Part shown: one piece after another, positions 46,384 through 57,200 of the stretch | Layout of the letters: each line of letters starts with the position of its first letter | Numbering within the stretch: the first letter of the stretch is position 1 | Assembly: GCA_022823665.1 (NCBI GenBank) | Contig: JAJEHN010000009.1 | Location: 62,001-126,000, forward strand | Length of the DNA stretch: 64,000 nucleotides | Source of the DNA: Thermoanaerobaculia bacterium | GTDB lineage: Bacteria > Acidobacteriota > Thermoanaerobaculia > Multivoradales > Multivoraceae | Direction of reading: 5' to 3' | Translations under genes and position numbers: made by a program | Notes under the pieces: model-generated | The model's input: the letters and a program-made list of their open reading frames with translations, nothing else | Databases searched by the model: none | What the model was told of the DNA's origin: nothing

Positions 46384-49300
46384 ATGAAGCGACTCGCAGT
46401 GGTCCTGATGTTGCTGGTCCCGTTCGGCGCGTTCGCCGATGCACCGGAGACCGCTACCGTCAGCGGCACGATCGTTGACCCGGGAGGCTCAGCGCTTCCG
46501 GGCGTCAGCATCACACTGTCCAGTGAGCGCGGCGACAAGTTCGCGATCACGGACGAGAACGGCCAGTTCCGATTCGTCGGCGTTGTGCCGGGTGAGTACA
46601 GTTTGAGAGCGGAGCTTCAGGGCCTGGGTGAAGCCGCAGCGACCTTCCACGCCGCGGCGGGCGACCGCCAGGACGTCAACCTGACGCTGCAAGCGGCAAT
46701 CGAAGGCGAGGTGACCGTCACCGGCGAAACGCCGATGGTCGACAAGTTCAACATCACCGCGGGCAGCACCGTGACGTCCGAGATCGGCGAACAGACCGCC
46801 GGCACCACGCGGACCTACTACGGCGTGATCAACGCCCTGCCGGGAGTCACCGCCGACGCGGAGAACGACGACATCCAGCAGACCCGCCCCTCGGTCAACG
46901 GCACCCACTTCGCCGACCAGGGCGTTTACATCGACGGTGTCGACACGACGTTCGCCAAGTTCGGCGGCAGCCGGGTCTTCCTGCCGACCACGGCGGTGAC
47001 CGAGGTGTCGATGGAAGCGGGAGGCGCCTCCGCCGAGTACGGCCGCTACATCGGCTCCTCCACCAACGTGATCGTCAAGTCGGGCACGAACCGGTGGCAC
47101 GTCGACGCGCTCTGGCAGCGCCAGGCGATCGACTGGGGCGCCGACTACAAGGATCAGCCCGCCCTCGACCAGCGGCAGAACAAGCCGTATCCGGTCGACT
47201 GGTTCAAGCGTTGCCACGGCGACGACCGGGACGCGGGCCGCGGACAGATCCCCGCCGGCGACCTGAGTTCGGAGCTGTTCACGACGAACCGCGAGCCCTG
47301 CCTGCCCGGCAGCGACGAGTGGGCCGGCGCCTCCGACGGCTACGAGTTCTCGGCCGGCGGACCGATCCAGCGGGACAAGTTCTGGTTCTTCCTCGGCGTC
47401 AGCGAGTTCGATGACGCGTACTCCGAGCGGCTGATCGGCGGCGACCCGTACGACATCAGCCTGTTCAACGACGCGCGCATCTTCAAGCTGAACATGCAGC
47501 CGACGGCGAGCCACTCGTTCGCCGCCTCGGCGATCGACACGCCGGCGTTCCGGAACTACTTCCACATTCCGTCCTCGGACTACTGGACGCCGACGCCGCA
47601 CGAGAACGACAGCGTGCTGTCGACGGTCAACTGGAACTACGCCGTCTCGAGCAACTGGTACCTGGAGGCCAAGATCGCCTTCCAGGAGACCCAGGAGAAC
47701 AAGTACCTCGCCTGCTACAACAAGCTGGAGCAGGAGAACCCCGAGGTCCTGAGCGTCGACGGAATTCCGATCCTCGAGTGGCTGGCCCAGGACAACTTCC
47801 CCGAGGCGCCGGCGCGCATGGTGGAAACCTGCCTGCAGGCGAAGTCGCTCGACCGTGGACCGATCGCCGGCCACATGGCGACAAACACCTCGGGCGGCGA
47901 CACCAGCTATCCGTTGCGGTTCCCGTTCCGACCGGAGCTGGGCATCTTCTATCCCGGCAACAACTACAACGTGTACCGGGACAACGAGAACCTGGAGGCC
48001 TGGCACAACGGCTGGATCCTCTCCGACGGCTTCGGCTTCAACGCGTTCCCGCGCGAACAGGGGAACGTCGGCCTGACCCAGTTCATCGGCGCCAACCACG
48101 AGCTGAAGTACGGCATCGACTACCAGGACACGAAGTGGGAGGGCGAGAACGCCCGCGTGCCGCTGTTCAACGGCTGGGGCTTCGATGCCACCAACCCCTT
48201 CGGGTACTACCAGGCCGGGACGATGGAAGACGACGCGTGCTCCCTCCTGCGGGGCTACACGACGTCGCCTGAGAACCCGAACTTCCTGGGAGCAACGACG
48301 CGCGGCCGCGGCTGCTACTTCGTCGACTACAACTCGCCGCTCCTGACCTGCGAGGGCAACCACACCGACGGTCTGCCGCACCGGCCGACCCAGATCGAGC
48401 GTGTGAACGGCGAGATCGTCCGAACGGTCGGCACCTGCGTCGGCCGCGGCAGCGGCGACACCGAGGTGCGGGACATCGGCCTCTATGTGCGCGACCGCTT
48501 CACGATCGGCGACCACTGGGTGATCAACCTGGGTCTCCGGGCGGAGCAGCAGGAGGCCTGGAACGACGTCCGGCGCCAGGTCGTGGACGACACGTACCTC
48601 GACCCGCGGATCAACATCGCCTACGACATCAAGGGTGATGGCGCCCTGTTGCTCAACGCCACATGGGGCCAGTACCACGCGATGCTCAACCAGGCGTGGA
48701 TCTCCGGCGGCGACGTGGCCCGTCCCAGCATGCACGACTTGTGGAACGGGTATGAAGGCCGCGAGGTTTTCCTCTTCTGCGATCCCGGAGACATCTTCGG
48801 GATGAACCTCCTGAGATCGATCGGCTACGTCAGCTACGACTGCAACCACCCGTCACGGCGCGACACGATCCGCAACGGCACGGTCGGAGACCCGACTCCG
48901 GGCTACAACCTGTCCTGGGAACTGGCGCAGCCGGGCCTCATGTGGGACGCGGTCCAGGAGGGCTACTACGACTTCGACATCCAGACCTACTACAAGCAGG
49001 AGGCGATCATCGGCCTCGAGTGGCAGTTCCGCCCGGACTGGGCGCTGGATGTGAAGTACATCGACTGGCAGTTGCAGGACATGATGTTCTCGAACTTCCA
49101 GCTCGACTACCGGGGTCGCGCCATCGGCATCACGGAGAACTACCACGACCTCGAACGCATCGTTCTCGCGTTCGACGACGCGAGAGCGCAGAGGTGGGCG
49201 GAAGCCGGTTTCGATGAAGCCGACCGTGTCAGCGCCGTAAACCGCGAGGCCCTCGCCAACGCGGATCCGGCGAAGAACGCCTACCGTGGTCTCCAGGTCC

Positions 49301-50088
49301 AGTTGAACCGGCGGTTCGCCGACGGCTGGGCGCTCTACAACAACGTGGCCTGGTCCGAAACGGACACCACGGGCGGCGGCGTCTGGTGGAACAACACGGA
49401 CAGCGGCTACCTGGAACTCGCTCACGTTAACCTCAGCGAAGCTCACATCGAGGATTGCCAGGCCAGCCAGTCGGAACCTGACCGCCGCACCGGCAGGACG
49501 CGGACGTTCCCGGAGGACTGCTTCGCACGGCTGAGCGACTTCATCGGCCTGCCGGGCAGCATGATCAACCAGCGCGGTCCGAACCATGTGTACGACCGCA
49601 CCTGGATCTACAACTCCTTCGGGTTCAAGACCTGGCGGATTGGCAACCAGGATCTCACGCTGGGTGGTCACCTGACCTTCCAGACCGGCACCCCCTGGTA
49701 CCGGTCCGAAGGCGCCGGCATCAGCGCCACAAAGACCTGCGCCCCGGGGAACCGGCCTTCGGGACTGCGGACCTGCCCGCCGATCACTCCCTCCGACCCG
49801 ACCAGCGACGCGCGGCCGGGCACGGCGAACGGCGGTATCGGCGTGCGTCTCTTCCCGGCGGGCGCCGAGGGACACCGGACCGCGGACGAGTACACGGTCA
49901 ACCTGAGCGGCGCATGGGGCTTCCCCATGGGTTACCGGGACGTTCGTGGCGAACTCCGGGTCGAGGTCCTGAACGCGACCAACCAGCAGCGCCGGCGCGA
50001 CTGGGACGGTCGTGGAGAGGTCTACCCCGTGCGCCGGTTCTTCCAGCGCCCGCGGACGATCCGGGCCAACATCAAGTTCCGGTTCTAG
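46384..50088 (+). CDS. TonB-dependent receptor with carboxypeptidase-regulatory domain (receptor 2)
   Basis: 1234 residues; ATG after CCGAGGAGGAGC. Same layout as receptor 1: signal peptide (LAVVLMLLVPFGAFADA), regulatory sandwich (VSGTIVDPGGSALPGVSITL), plug with TYYGVINALPGVTADAEN and NVIVKSGTNRWHVDAL, and a barrel ending ANIKFRF. It is very close to receptor 3 and, less so, to receptor 4; differences cluster in presumed outer loops such as the segment around LSSELFTTNREP and the region after DPGDIFGMN. Transcribed from its own promoter and followed by its own terminator, so each receptor is a separate unit. Confidence 0.93.
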   Translation: MKRLAVVLMLLVPFGAFADAPETATVSGTIVDPGGSALPGVSITLSSERGDKFAITDENGQFRFVGVVPGEYSLRAELQGLGEAAATFHAAAGDRQDVNLTLQAAIEGEVTVTGETPMVDKFNITAGSTVTSEIGEQTAGTTRTYYGVINALPGVTADAENDDIQQTRPSVNGTHFADQGVYIDGVDTTFAKFGGSRVFLPTTAVTEVSMEAGGASAEYGRYIGSSTNVIVKSGTNRWHVDALWQRQAIDWGADYKDQPALDQRQNKPYPVDWFKRCHGDDRDAGRGQIPAGDLSSELFTTNREPCLPGSDEWAGASDGYEFSAGGPIQRDKFWFFLGVSEFDDAYSERLIGGDPYDISLFNDARIFKLNMQPTASHSFAASAIDTPAFRNYFHIPSSDYWTPTPHENDSVLSTVNWNYAVSSNWYLEAKIAFQETQENKYLACYNKLEQENPEVLSVDGIPILEWLAQDNFPEAPARMVETCLQAKSLDRGPIAGHMATNTSGGDTSYPLRFPFRPELGIFYPGNNYNVYRDNENLEAWHNGWILSDGFGFNAFPREQGNVGLTQFIGANHELKYGIDYQDTKWEGENARVPLFNGWGFDATNPFGYYQAGTMEDDACSLLRGYTTSPENPNFLGATTRGRGCYFVDYNSPLLTCEGNHTDGLPHRPTQIERVNGEIVRTVGTCVGRGSGDTEVRDIGLYVRDRFTIGDHWVINLGLRAEQQEAWNDVRRQVVDDTYLDPRINIAYDIKGDGALLLNATWGQYHAMLNQAWISGGDVARPSMHDLWNGYEGREVFLFCDPGDIFGMNLLRSIGYVSYDCNHPSRRDTIRNGTVGDPTPGYNLSWELAQPGLMWDAVQEGYYDFDIQTYYKQEAIIGLEWQFRPDWALDVKYIDWQLQDMMFSNFQLDYRGRAIGITENYHDLERIVLAFDDARAQRWAEAGFDEADRVSAVNREALANADPAKNAYRGLQVQLNRRFADGWALYNNVAWSETDTTGGGVWWNNTDSGYLELAHVNLSEAHIEDCQASQSEPDRRTGRTRTFPEDCFARLSDFIGLPGSMINQRGPNHVYDRTWIYNSFGFKTWRIGNQDLTLGGHLTFQTGTPWYRSEGAGISATKTCAPGNRPSGLRTCPPITPSDPTSDARPGTANGGIGVRLFPAGAEGHRTADEYTVNLSGAWGFPMGYRDVRGELRVEVLNATNQQRRRDWDGRGEVYPVRRFFQRPRTIRANIKFRF

Positions 50089-50103
50089 GCTGGAACGACA
50101 GGA

Positions 50104-50173
50104 CCGGGGGCTTCGGCCCCTGGTTCGAGGGAATCAGGAGGGAGAGGGCTTCGGCTCTCTCCCTTTCTCTTTG
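50104..50173 (+). terminator. Tandem UUCG-hairpin terminator after receptor 2
   Basis: Two hairpins in series. The first is CCGGGGGC-TTCG-GCCCCTGG (50104-50123). The second is AGGGAGAGGGC-TTCG-GCTCTCTCCCT (50140-50165), followed by TTCTCTTT. Confidence 0.85.
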
Positions 50174-50241
50174 GCGGGCCGTCCCAGGGCCCGAGAAGCC
50201 GGTTCCGGAACGATCCAACGCACTGGATCCGCGTCCTCCAT

Positions 50242-50270
50242 TTGGCGATCCAACGGTTGCGCCGTATAGT
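50242..50270 (+). promoter_or_regulatory. Promoter of TonB receptor 3
   Basis: TTGGCG (50242-50247), 17 bp, TATAGT (50265-50270), 43 bp before the ATG. The leader after it resembles that of receptor 2 almost base for base. Confidence 0.6.
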
Positions 50271-50313
50271 CCGCCCTTCGCATTCCCTACAACCTGATCC
50301 GAGGAGAAGCTCT

Positions 50314-53300
50314 ATGAAGCGACTCGCAGTGGTCCTGATGTTGCTGGTCCCGTTCGGCGCGTTCGCCGATGCACCGGAGACCGCCACCGTCAGCGGCACG
50401 ATCGTTGATCCGGGAGGCTCACCGCTTCCGGGCGTCAGCATCACCCTGTCCAGTGAGCGTGGCGACAAATTCGCGATCACGAACGAGAACGGCCAGTACC
50501 GGTTCGTCGGCGTCGTGCCGGGTGAGTACGACCTGAAGGCGGAACTTCAGGGCCTGGGCGAAGCCGCCGCGACCTTCCACGCCGCGGCCGGCGACCGGCA
50601 GGACGTCAACCTGACGCTGCAGGCGGCCATCGAAGGAGAAGTGACCGTCACCGGCGAGACGCCCATGGTCGACAAGTTCAACATCACCGCGGGCAGCACC
50701 GTGACCTCAGAGATCGGCGAGCAGACCGCCGGCACCACGCGGACCTACTACGGGGTCATCAACGCACTGCCCGGCGTCACGTCGGACGCGCGCAACGACG
50801 ACATCCAGCAGACGCGGCCGTCGGTCAACGGAACGCACTTCGCGGATCAGGGCGTCTACATCGACGGTGTCGACACGACCTTCGCCAAGTTCGGCGGCAG
50901 CCGGGTCTTCCTCCCCACCACGGCGGTGACCGAGGTGTCGATGGAAGCCGGCGGCTCCTCCGCCGAGTACGGCCGGTACATCGGCTCCTCGACCAACGTC
51001 ATCGTCAAGTCGGGCACGAACCGCTGGCATACCGATGCCCTGTGGCAGCGCCAGGCGATCGACTGGGGCGCGGACTACAAGGATCAGACCGCGCTGGCCG
51101 AACGCCGCACCCAGCCGTATCCCGTTGACTGGTTCCGGCGCTGCCACGGCGACGAGCGCGACGCCGGCCGCGGCCAGATCGCTCCCAGCCTCGTGCAGGA
51201 AGCCATCACGACCAACCGCCAAGCCTGCCTGCCCGGCTCCGACGAGTGGGCCGGCGCCTCGGACGGCTACGAGTTCTCGGCCGGCGGCCCGATCCAGCGC
51301 GACAAGTTCTGGTTCTTCCTGGGCGTCAGCGAGTTCGACGACGCCTACTCCGAGCGCCTGCTCGGCGGCGACCCGTACGACATCAGCCTGTTCAACGATG
51401 CCCGCATCTTCAAGCTGAACATGCAGCCGACGGCGAACCATTCGTTCGCCGCTTCGGCGATCGACACGCCGGCGTTCCGGAACTACTTCAACGACCAGTC
51501 CTCCGACTACTGGACGCCGACGCCGCACGAGAACGACAGCGTGCTGTCGACGGTCAACTGGAACTACGCGATCTCCGGCAACTGGTACCTGGAAGCCAAG
51601 ATCGCCTTCCAGGAGACCCAGGAGAACAAGTACCTCGCCTGCTACAACAAGCTGGAACAGGAGAACCCCGAGGTACTGAACGTCGACGGCCTTCCGATCC
51701 TCGAGTGGCTTGCCCAGGACAACTTCCCCAACGCGTCGGCGCGCATGGTGGAGACCTGCCTGCAGGCCAAGTCGCTCGACCGCGGACCGATCGCCGGACA
51801 CAGCGCGACGAACACCTCGGGCGGCGACACCAGCTACCCGCTGCGGTTCCCGTTCGACCCGAGCAAGGGCATCTTCTACCCCGGCAACAACTACAACGTG
51901 TACCGGGACAACGAGAACCTGCAGGCCTGGCACAACGGCTGGATCCTCTCCGACGGCTTCGGCTTCAACGCCTTCCCGCGCGAGCAGGCGAACGTCGGCC
52001 TGACCCAGTTCATCGGCGCCAACCACGAGCTGAAGTACGGCATCGACTACCAGGACACGAAGTGGGAGGGCGAGAACGCCCGCGTGCCGCTGCTCAACGG
52101 CTGGGGCTTCGACCCCACCAGCCCCTTCGGCTACTACCAGTCCGGGACGCTGGCCGAGGACTCGTGTTCGCTCCTGCGGGGCATCAACACCTCGCCCGAG
52201 AACCCGAACTTCCTCGGGGCCACGACCCGCGGCCGCGGCTGCTACTTCGTGGACTACAACTCGCCGCTCCTGACCTGCGAGGGCAACCACACCGACGGTC
52301 TCCCGCACCGGCCGACCCAGATCGAGCGGGTGAACGGTGAGATCGTTCGCACCGTGGGAACCTGCGTCGGCCGCGGCAGCGGCGACACGGAGGTTCGGGA
52401 CATCGGCTTCTACGTCCGCGACCGGTTCACGATCGGCGATCACTGGGTGGTCAACCTCGGCCTGCGGGCGGAGCAGCAGGAAGCCTGGAACGACGTTCGA
52501 CGCCGGGTCGTCAACGACACGTACGTCGATCCGCGGATCAACATCGCCTACGACATCAAGGGCGACGGCGCGCTGCTGCTGAACGCCAACTGGGGTCAGT
52601 ACCACGCGATGCTGAACCAGGCCTGGATCTCGGGCGGCGACGTCGCCCGGCCGAGCCTGCACGACCTGTGGAACGGGTACGAGGGCAGGGAGGTCTTCCT
52701 CTTCTGCGACCCGCTCGATGTCGTCGGCATGGGCATCCTCCGGTCGATCGGCTACGTCAGCTACGACTGCAACTCGCCCTCGCGGCGCGACACGATCCGC
52801 GACGGCACGGTCGGCGCCCCGGTTCCCGGCTACAACCTGTCCTGGGAACTGGCCCAGCCGGGCCTGATGTGGGACGCGGTCGCGGCCGGGCTCTTCGACT
52901 TCGACATCCAGACCTACTACAAGCAGGAGGCCATTCTGGGCCTTGAGTGGCAGTTCCGCCCCAACTGGGCGCTGGACGTCAAGTACATCGACTGGCAGAT
53001 GCAGGACATGATGTTCTCCAACTTCCAGCTCGACCACCGGGGTCGCGCCATCGGCATCACGGAGAACTACCACGACCTCTACGACATCGTGGTGGCCTTC
53101 GATGACGTCCGGGCGCAGAGATGGGCCGACGCCGGCTTCGACGAGGCCGACCGCCCGAGCGCGGTCAATCGCGACGCGCTGGCCAACGCGGATTCCGCGA
53201 AGAACTCCTACCAGGGGCTCCAGATCCAGTTGAACCGGCGCTTCGCCGACGGCTGGGCGCTCTACAACAACGTGGCCTGGTCGGAGACGGACACCACGGG

Positions 53301-54015
53301 CGGCGGGGTCTGGTGGAACAACACGGACAGCGGCTTCATGGAGCTGGCTCACGTGAACCTCACGGAGGATCACATCGAGCAGTGCCAGACCTCGCAGACC
53401 ATCCCGGACCGCCGGACCGGCCGAACCCGCACCTATCCGGAAGACTGCTGGGCGCGGCTGTCCGAGTTCGTCGGCCTGCCGGCGAGCACGATCAACCAGC
53501 GGGGGCCGAACGGCGTGATGGATCGCACCTGGATCTACAACTCGTTCGGGTTCAAGACCTGGCGCATCGGCAACCAGGACCTGACGCTCGGCGGCCACCT
53601 GACCTTCCAGACCGGCAGCCCCTGGGCTCGGTCGGAAGGCGCGGGCATCAGCGCCCAGAAGACCTGCGCCCCCGGCGCCAGGCCCGCGGGGTTGCGAACC
53701 TGTCCGCCGATCACTCCCTCCGACCCGACGAGCGACGCTCGGCCCGGTACCGCGAACGGGGGCGTCGGCATTCGCCTGCACCCGTTCGGAGCGGACGGGC
53801 GGCGGACCTCGGATGAGTACACGGTCAACCTGAGCGGCGCCTGGGGCTTCCCCATGGGCTACCGGGACGTTCGTGGCGAACTCCGGGTCGAGGTCCTGAA
53901 CGCGACCAACCAGCAGCGTCGCCGCCGCTGGGACGGTCAGGGCGAGATCTACCCCGTGCGCCGGTACTTCCAGCGCCCGAGGACGATGCGAGCCTCGATC
54001 AAGTTCCGGTTCTAG
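50314..54015 (+). CDS. TonB-dependent receptor with carboxypeptidase-regulatory domain (receptor 3)
   Basis: 1233 residues from the ATG after CCGAGGAGAAGC; the open frame begins earlier but without a signal sequence. The signal peptide and regulatory domain are almost identical to those of receptor 2 (VSGTIVDPGGSPLPGVSITL), including at DNA level, so the duplication is recent or the copies are being homogenised. Plug: TYYGVINALPGVTSDARN, FADQGVYIDGVDTTFAKFGG. Barrel end: MRASIKFRF. Loop differences from receptor 2 include SLVQEAITTNRQA and DVVGMGILRS. Conserved Cys pairs (RRCHGDE with ACLPGSDE; CYNKLEQ with CLQAKSLD) suggest disulfide-stabilised outer loops. Confidence 0.93.
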   Translation: MKRLAVVLMLLVPFGAFADAPETATVSGTIVDPGGSPLPGVSITLSSERGDKFAITNENGQYRFVGVVPGEYDLKAELQGLGEAAATFHAAAGDRQDVNLTLQAAIEGEVTVTGETPMVDKFNITAGSTVTSEIGEQTAGTTRTYYGVINALPGVTSDARNDDIQQTRPSVNGTHFADQGVYIDGVDTTFAKFGGSRVFLPTTAVTEVSMEAGGSSAEYGRYIGSSTNVIVKSGTNRWHTDALWQRQAIDWGADYKDQTALAERRTQPYPVDWFRRCHGDERDAGRGQIAPSLVQEAITTNRQACLPGSDEWAGASDGYEFSAGGPIQRDKFWFFLGVSEFDDAYSERLLGGDPYDISLFNDARIFKLNMQPTANHSFAASAIDTPAFRNYFNDQSSDYWTPTPHENDSVLSTVNWNYAISGNWYLEAKIAFQETQENKYLACYNKLEQENPEVLNVDGLPILEWLAQDNFPNASARMVETCLQAKSLDRGPIAGHSATNTSGGDTSYPLRFPFDPSKGIFYPGNNYNVYRDNENLQAWHNGWILSDGFGFNAFPREQANVGLTQFIGANHELKYGIDYQDTKWEGENARVPLLNGWGFDPTSPFGYYQSGTLAEDSCSLLRGINTSPENPNFLGATTRGRGCYFVDYNSPLLTCEGNHTDGLPHRPTQIERVNGEIVRTVGTCVGRGSGDTEVRDIGFYVRDRFTIGDHWVVNLGLRAEQQEAWNDVRRRVVNDTYVDPRINIAYDIKGDGALLLNANWGQYHAMLNQAWISGGDVARPSLHDLWNGYEGREVFLFCDPLDVVGMGILRSIGYVSYDCNSPSRRDTIRDGTVGAPVPGYNLSWELAQPGLMWDAVAAGLFDFDIQTYYKQEAILGLEWQFRPNWALDVKYIDWQMQDMMFSNFQLDHRGRAIGITENYHDLYDIVVAFDDVRAQRWADAGFDEADRPSAVNRDALANADSAKNSYQGLQIQLNRRFADGWALYNNVAWSETDTTGGGVWWNNTDSGFMELAHVNLTEDHIEQCQTSQTIPDRRTGRTRTYPEDCWARLSEFVGLPASTINQRGPNGVMDRTWIYNSFGFKTWRIGNQDLTLGGHLTFQTGSPWARSEGAGISAQKTCAPGARPAGLRTCPPITPSDPTSDARPGTANGGVGIRLHPFGADGRRTSDEYTVNLSGAWGFPMGYRDVRGELRVEVLNATNQQRRRRWDGQGEIYPVRRYFQRPRTMRASIKFRF

Positions 54016-54033
54016 GGCGTAACGACAGAACCT

Positions 54034-54100
54034 GGGGCTTCGGCCCCTCGTTCGAGGGAATCAAGGGGAGAGAGCTTCGGCTCTCTCCCCTTTCCGTTTC
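54034..54100 (+). terminator. Tandem UUCG-hairpin terminator after receptor 3
   Basis: Hairpin 1: GGGGC-TTCG-GCCCC (54034-54047). Hairpin 2: AAGGGGAGAGAGC-TTCG-GCTCTCTCCCCTT (54063-54092), followed by TTCCGTTTC, a T-rich but interrupted tract. Confidence 0.8.
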
Positions 54101-54156
54101 CGCGGCACGAGTGTCCGGTGGCAGCGGTCCAACATTCTGGATCCCGGACCACTCCT

Positions 54157-54184
54157 TTGACATTCCCCCGCGTGGTCCTATAGT
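54157..54184 (+). promoter_or_regulatory. Promoter of TonB receptor 4
   Basis: TTGACA (54157-54162), 16 bp, TATAGT (54179-54184): the closest match to a sigma-70 consensus in the window. The leader ends GATCCGAGGAGAAGCTC before the ATG, as in receptor 3. Confidence 0.7.
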
Positions 54185-54233
54185 GGTCGGCAGACCTTCC
54201 GACAACTGAGACAACTGATCCGAGGAGAAGCTC

Positions 54234-57200
54234 ATGAAGCGACTCGCAGTGATCCTGGTGTTGCTCGTACCCGTCGGCGCCTTCGCCGATGCACCGGAGA
54301 CGGCAACGGTCAGCGGCACGATCGTCGACCCGGGGGGCTCCGCCCTGCCGGGCGTCAGCGTCACCCTGTCCAGCGGCCGCGGCGACAAGTTCGCGATCAC
54401 GGACGAGAACGGCCAGTACCGGTTCGTCGGCGTCGTTCCCGACACCTACGAGCTTAAGGCGGAGCTGGAGGGCCTGGGCGGCGCTCAGGCGACCTTCCAC
54501 GCCGCCGCCGGCGACCGCAAGGCCGTCGACCTCACCCTTCAGGCGGCAGTCGAGGGCGGCGTCGTGGACGTCACGGCCGAAACGCCCATGGTCGACAAGT
54601 TCAACGTCACGGCCGGAAGCACCGTCACGTCGGAAATCGGCGAGCAGACCGCGGGCACGACGCGCACCTACTACGGCGTGATCAACGCCCTGCCCGGCGT
54701 CACCGCCGACGCGGAGAACGACGACATCCAGCAGACGCGGCCGTCGGTCAACGGCACCCACTTCGCCGACCAGGGCGTCTACGTCGACGGCGTCGACACG
54801 ACGTTCGCCAAGTTCGGCGGCAGCCGGGTCTTCCTGCCGACCACGGCGCTCACCGAGGTGTCGATGGAGGCCGGCGGTTCCTCCGCCGAGTACGGCCGCT
54901 ACATCGGCTCCTCCACCAACGTGATCGTCAAGTCGGGCACCAACCGCTGGCACGCGGATGTCCTCTGGAACCACCAGCGCGTCGACTGGAGCGCAGACTA
55001 CAAGGACCAGCCGTCCCTGGCGGAACGTCGAAACCGGCCGTACCCGGTCGACTGGTTCAAGCGTTGCCACGGCGACGAACGGGACCGGGGCCGTGGCCAG
55101 ATTCCGCCGAGCATCATCGAAGAGGTCTCGACGATCAATCGCGAGGCCTGCCTGCCCGGCACCAACGAGTGGGCCGGTTCCAGCGACGGCTACGAGTTCT
55201 CGACCGGCGGTCCTCTCCGCCGTGACAGGTTCTGGTTCTTCGTCGGCGCCTCCGAGTTCGACGACGCCTACTCAGAGCGCCTGATCGGCGGCGACCCGTA
55301 CGACGTCAGCCTGTTCGCCGACGCCCGCATCCTCAAGCTGAACATGCAGCCGTCGGCCAACCATTCGTTCGCCGCCTCGGCGATCGACACGCCGGCGTTC
55401 AGGAACTACTTCAACTGGCAGTCCTACGACTACTGGACGCCGACGCCTCACGAGAACGACAGCGTGCTCTCGACCGTCAGTTGGAACTGGGCGCTATCGA
55501 GCAACTGGTTCCTGGAAGCGAAGATCGCCGACCAGGAGACGCAGGAGAACAAGTTCCTCGCTTGCCACGGCAGGCTGGAACAGGAGAACCCGGCCGCCCA
55601 GGCGGTGGACGGCATCCCGATCCTGGAGTGGCTGTCCCAGGACAACTACCCGGAAACGCCCGCCCGCATGGTCGAGACCTGCCTGCAGGCGAAGTCGCTC
55701 GACCGCGGTTCGCTCGCCGGCCACACCGCGACGAACACTTCGGGCGGCGACACCAGCTACCCGCTGCGGTTCCCGTTCAACCCGAGCCTGGGCATCTTCT
55801 ACCCCGGCAACAACTACAACGTCTACAGGGACGCCGAGAACCTCTCGTCCTGGCACAACGGCTGGATCCTCTCGGACGGCTTCGGCTTCAACGCCTTCCC
55901 GCGCGAGCAGGCGAACGCCGGCCTGACCCAGTTCGTCGGCGCCAACCACGAACTGAAGTACGGCATGGACTACCAGGACACGAAATGGGAGGGCGAGAAC
56001 GCCCGCGTGCCTCTTCTCCAGGGCTGGGGCTTCGATCCGACGAACCCGTTCGGTTTCCTCGGCGCCGGAACGATCGCCGACGACACCTGCGCCACCCCGT
56101 TCACGCGGACCGAAACCTCGCCCATCCGTGGCCGGACCTGCTACTTCGCGGACCACAACTCGACCTTCCTGACCTGCGAAGGCAACGCCCCGGACGGTTC
56201 GCCGCACCGGCCGACCACCGTCGAGCGCATCAACGGCGAGGTCGTCCGCACGCCCGGCACCTGCGTCGGCCGCGGCACCGGCGACAGCGAGGTGCGCAAC
56301 GTCGGCTTCTACGTCCGCGACCGCTTCACGATCGGCGATCACTGGACCGTCAACATGGGCCTTCGGGCCGAAACCCAGGAAGCCTGGAACGACGTCCGGC
56401 GCCAGGTCATTGACGACAGCTACGTCGACCCGCGGCTGAACATCACGTACGACATCAAGGGCGACGGCGCCTTCCTGCTCAACGCGAGCTGGGGCCAGTA
56501 CCACGCGATGCTGAACCAGGCCTGGATCTCGGGCGGAGACTCGAACGTTCCCAGCCTGCACGACCTGTGGAACGGCTACGAAGGGCACGAGGTCTTCCTC
56601 TTCTGTGACCCGGCGGACATTGCGACCTTCGATTTCCTGCAGTTCCTCGGCCTGACCAACTACGGCTGCCGGGTGCCGCAGCGGAGAGACTCGCTCCATG
56701 CCGGAACGGTCGGCGCGCCGCTGCCCGGCTACAACCTCTCCTGGGAGCTGACGACGCCGGGTCTGATGTGGGACGCGGTTCAGGCCGGCGTCCTCGACTA
56801 CGACGTGCAGACGTACTACAAGCAGGAGGCGATCCTGGGCCTCGAGTGGCAGTTCCGCCCGAACTGGGCTCTCGACCTCAAGTACATCGACTGGCAGTTG
56901 CAGGACATGATGTTCTCCAACAACCAGCTCGACCACAAGGGCCGGAACATCGGCGTCACCGAGAACTACCACGACCTGTACGACATCCTCGTCGCCTTCG
57001 ATGACGCGCGGGCCGCAACCTGGGCGGCGCAAGGCTACGACCCGGCCGAGCGTCCGGCGCAACTGAACCGGGAGGCCCTGGAGAGGGCCGATCCCGCCAA
57101 GAACTCCTTCAAGGGCGTTCAACTCCAGTTGAACCGCCGCTTCGCGGACGGCTGGGCCCTCTACAACAACCTCGCCTGGGCCAGCACGGACACGACCGGC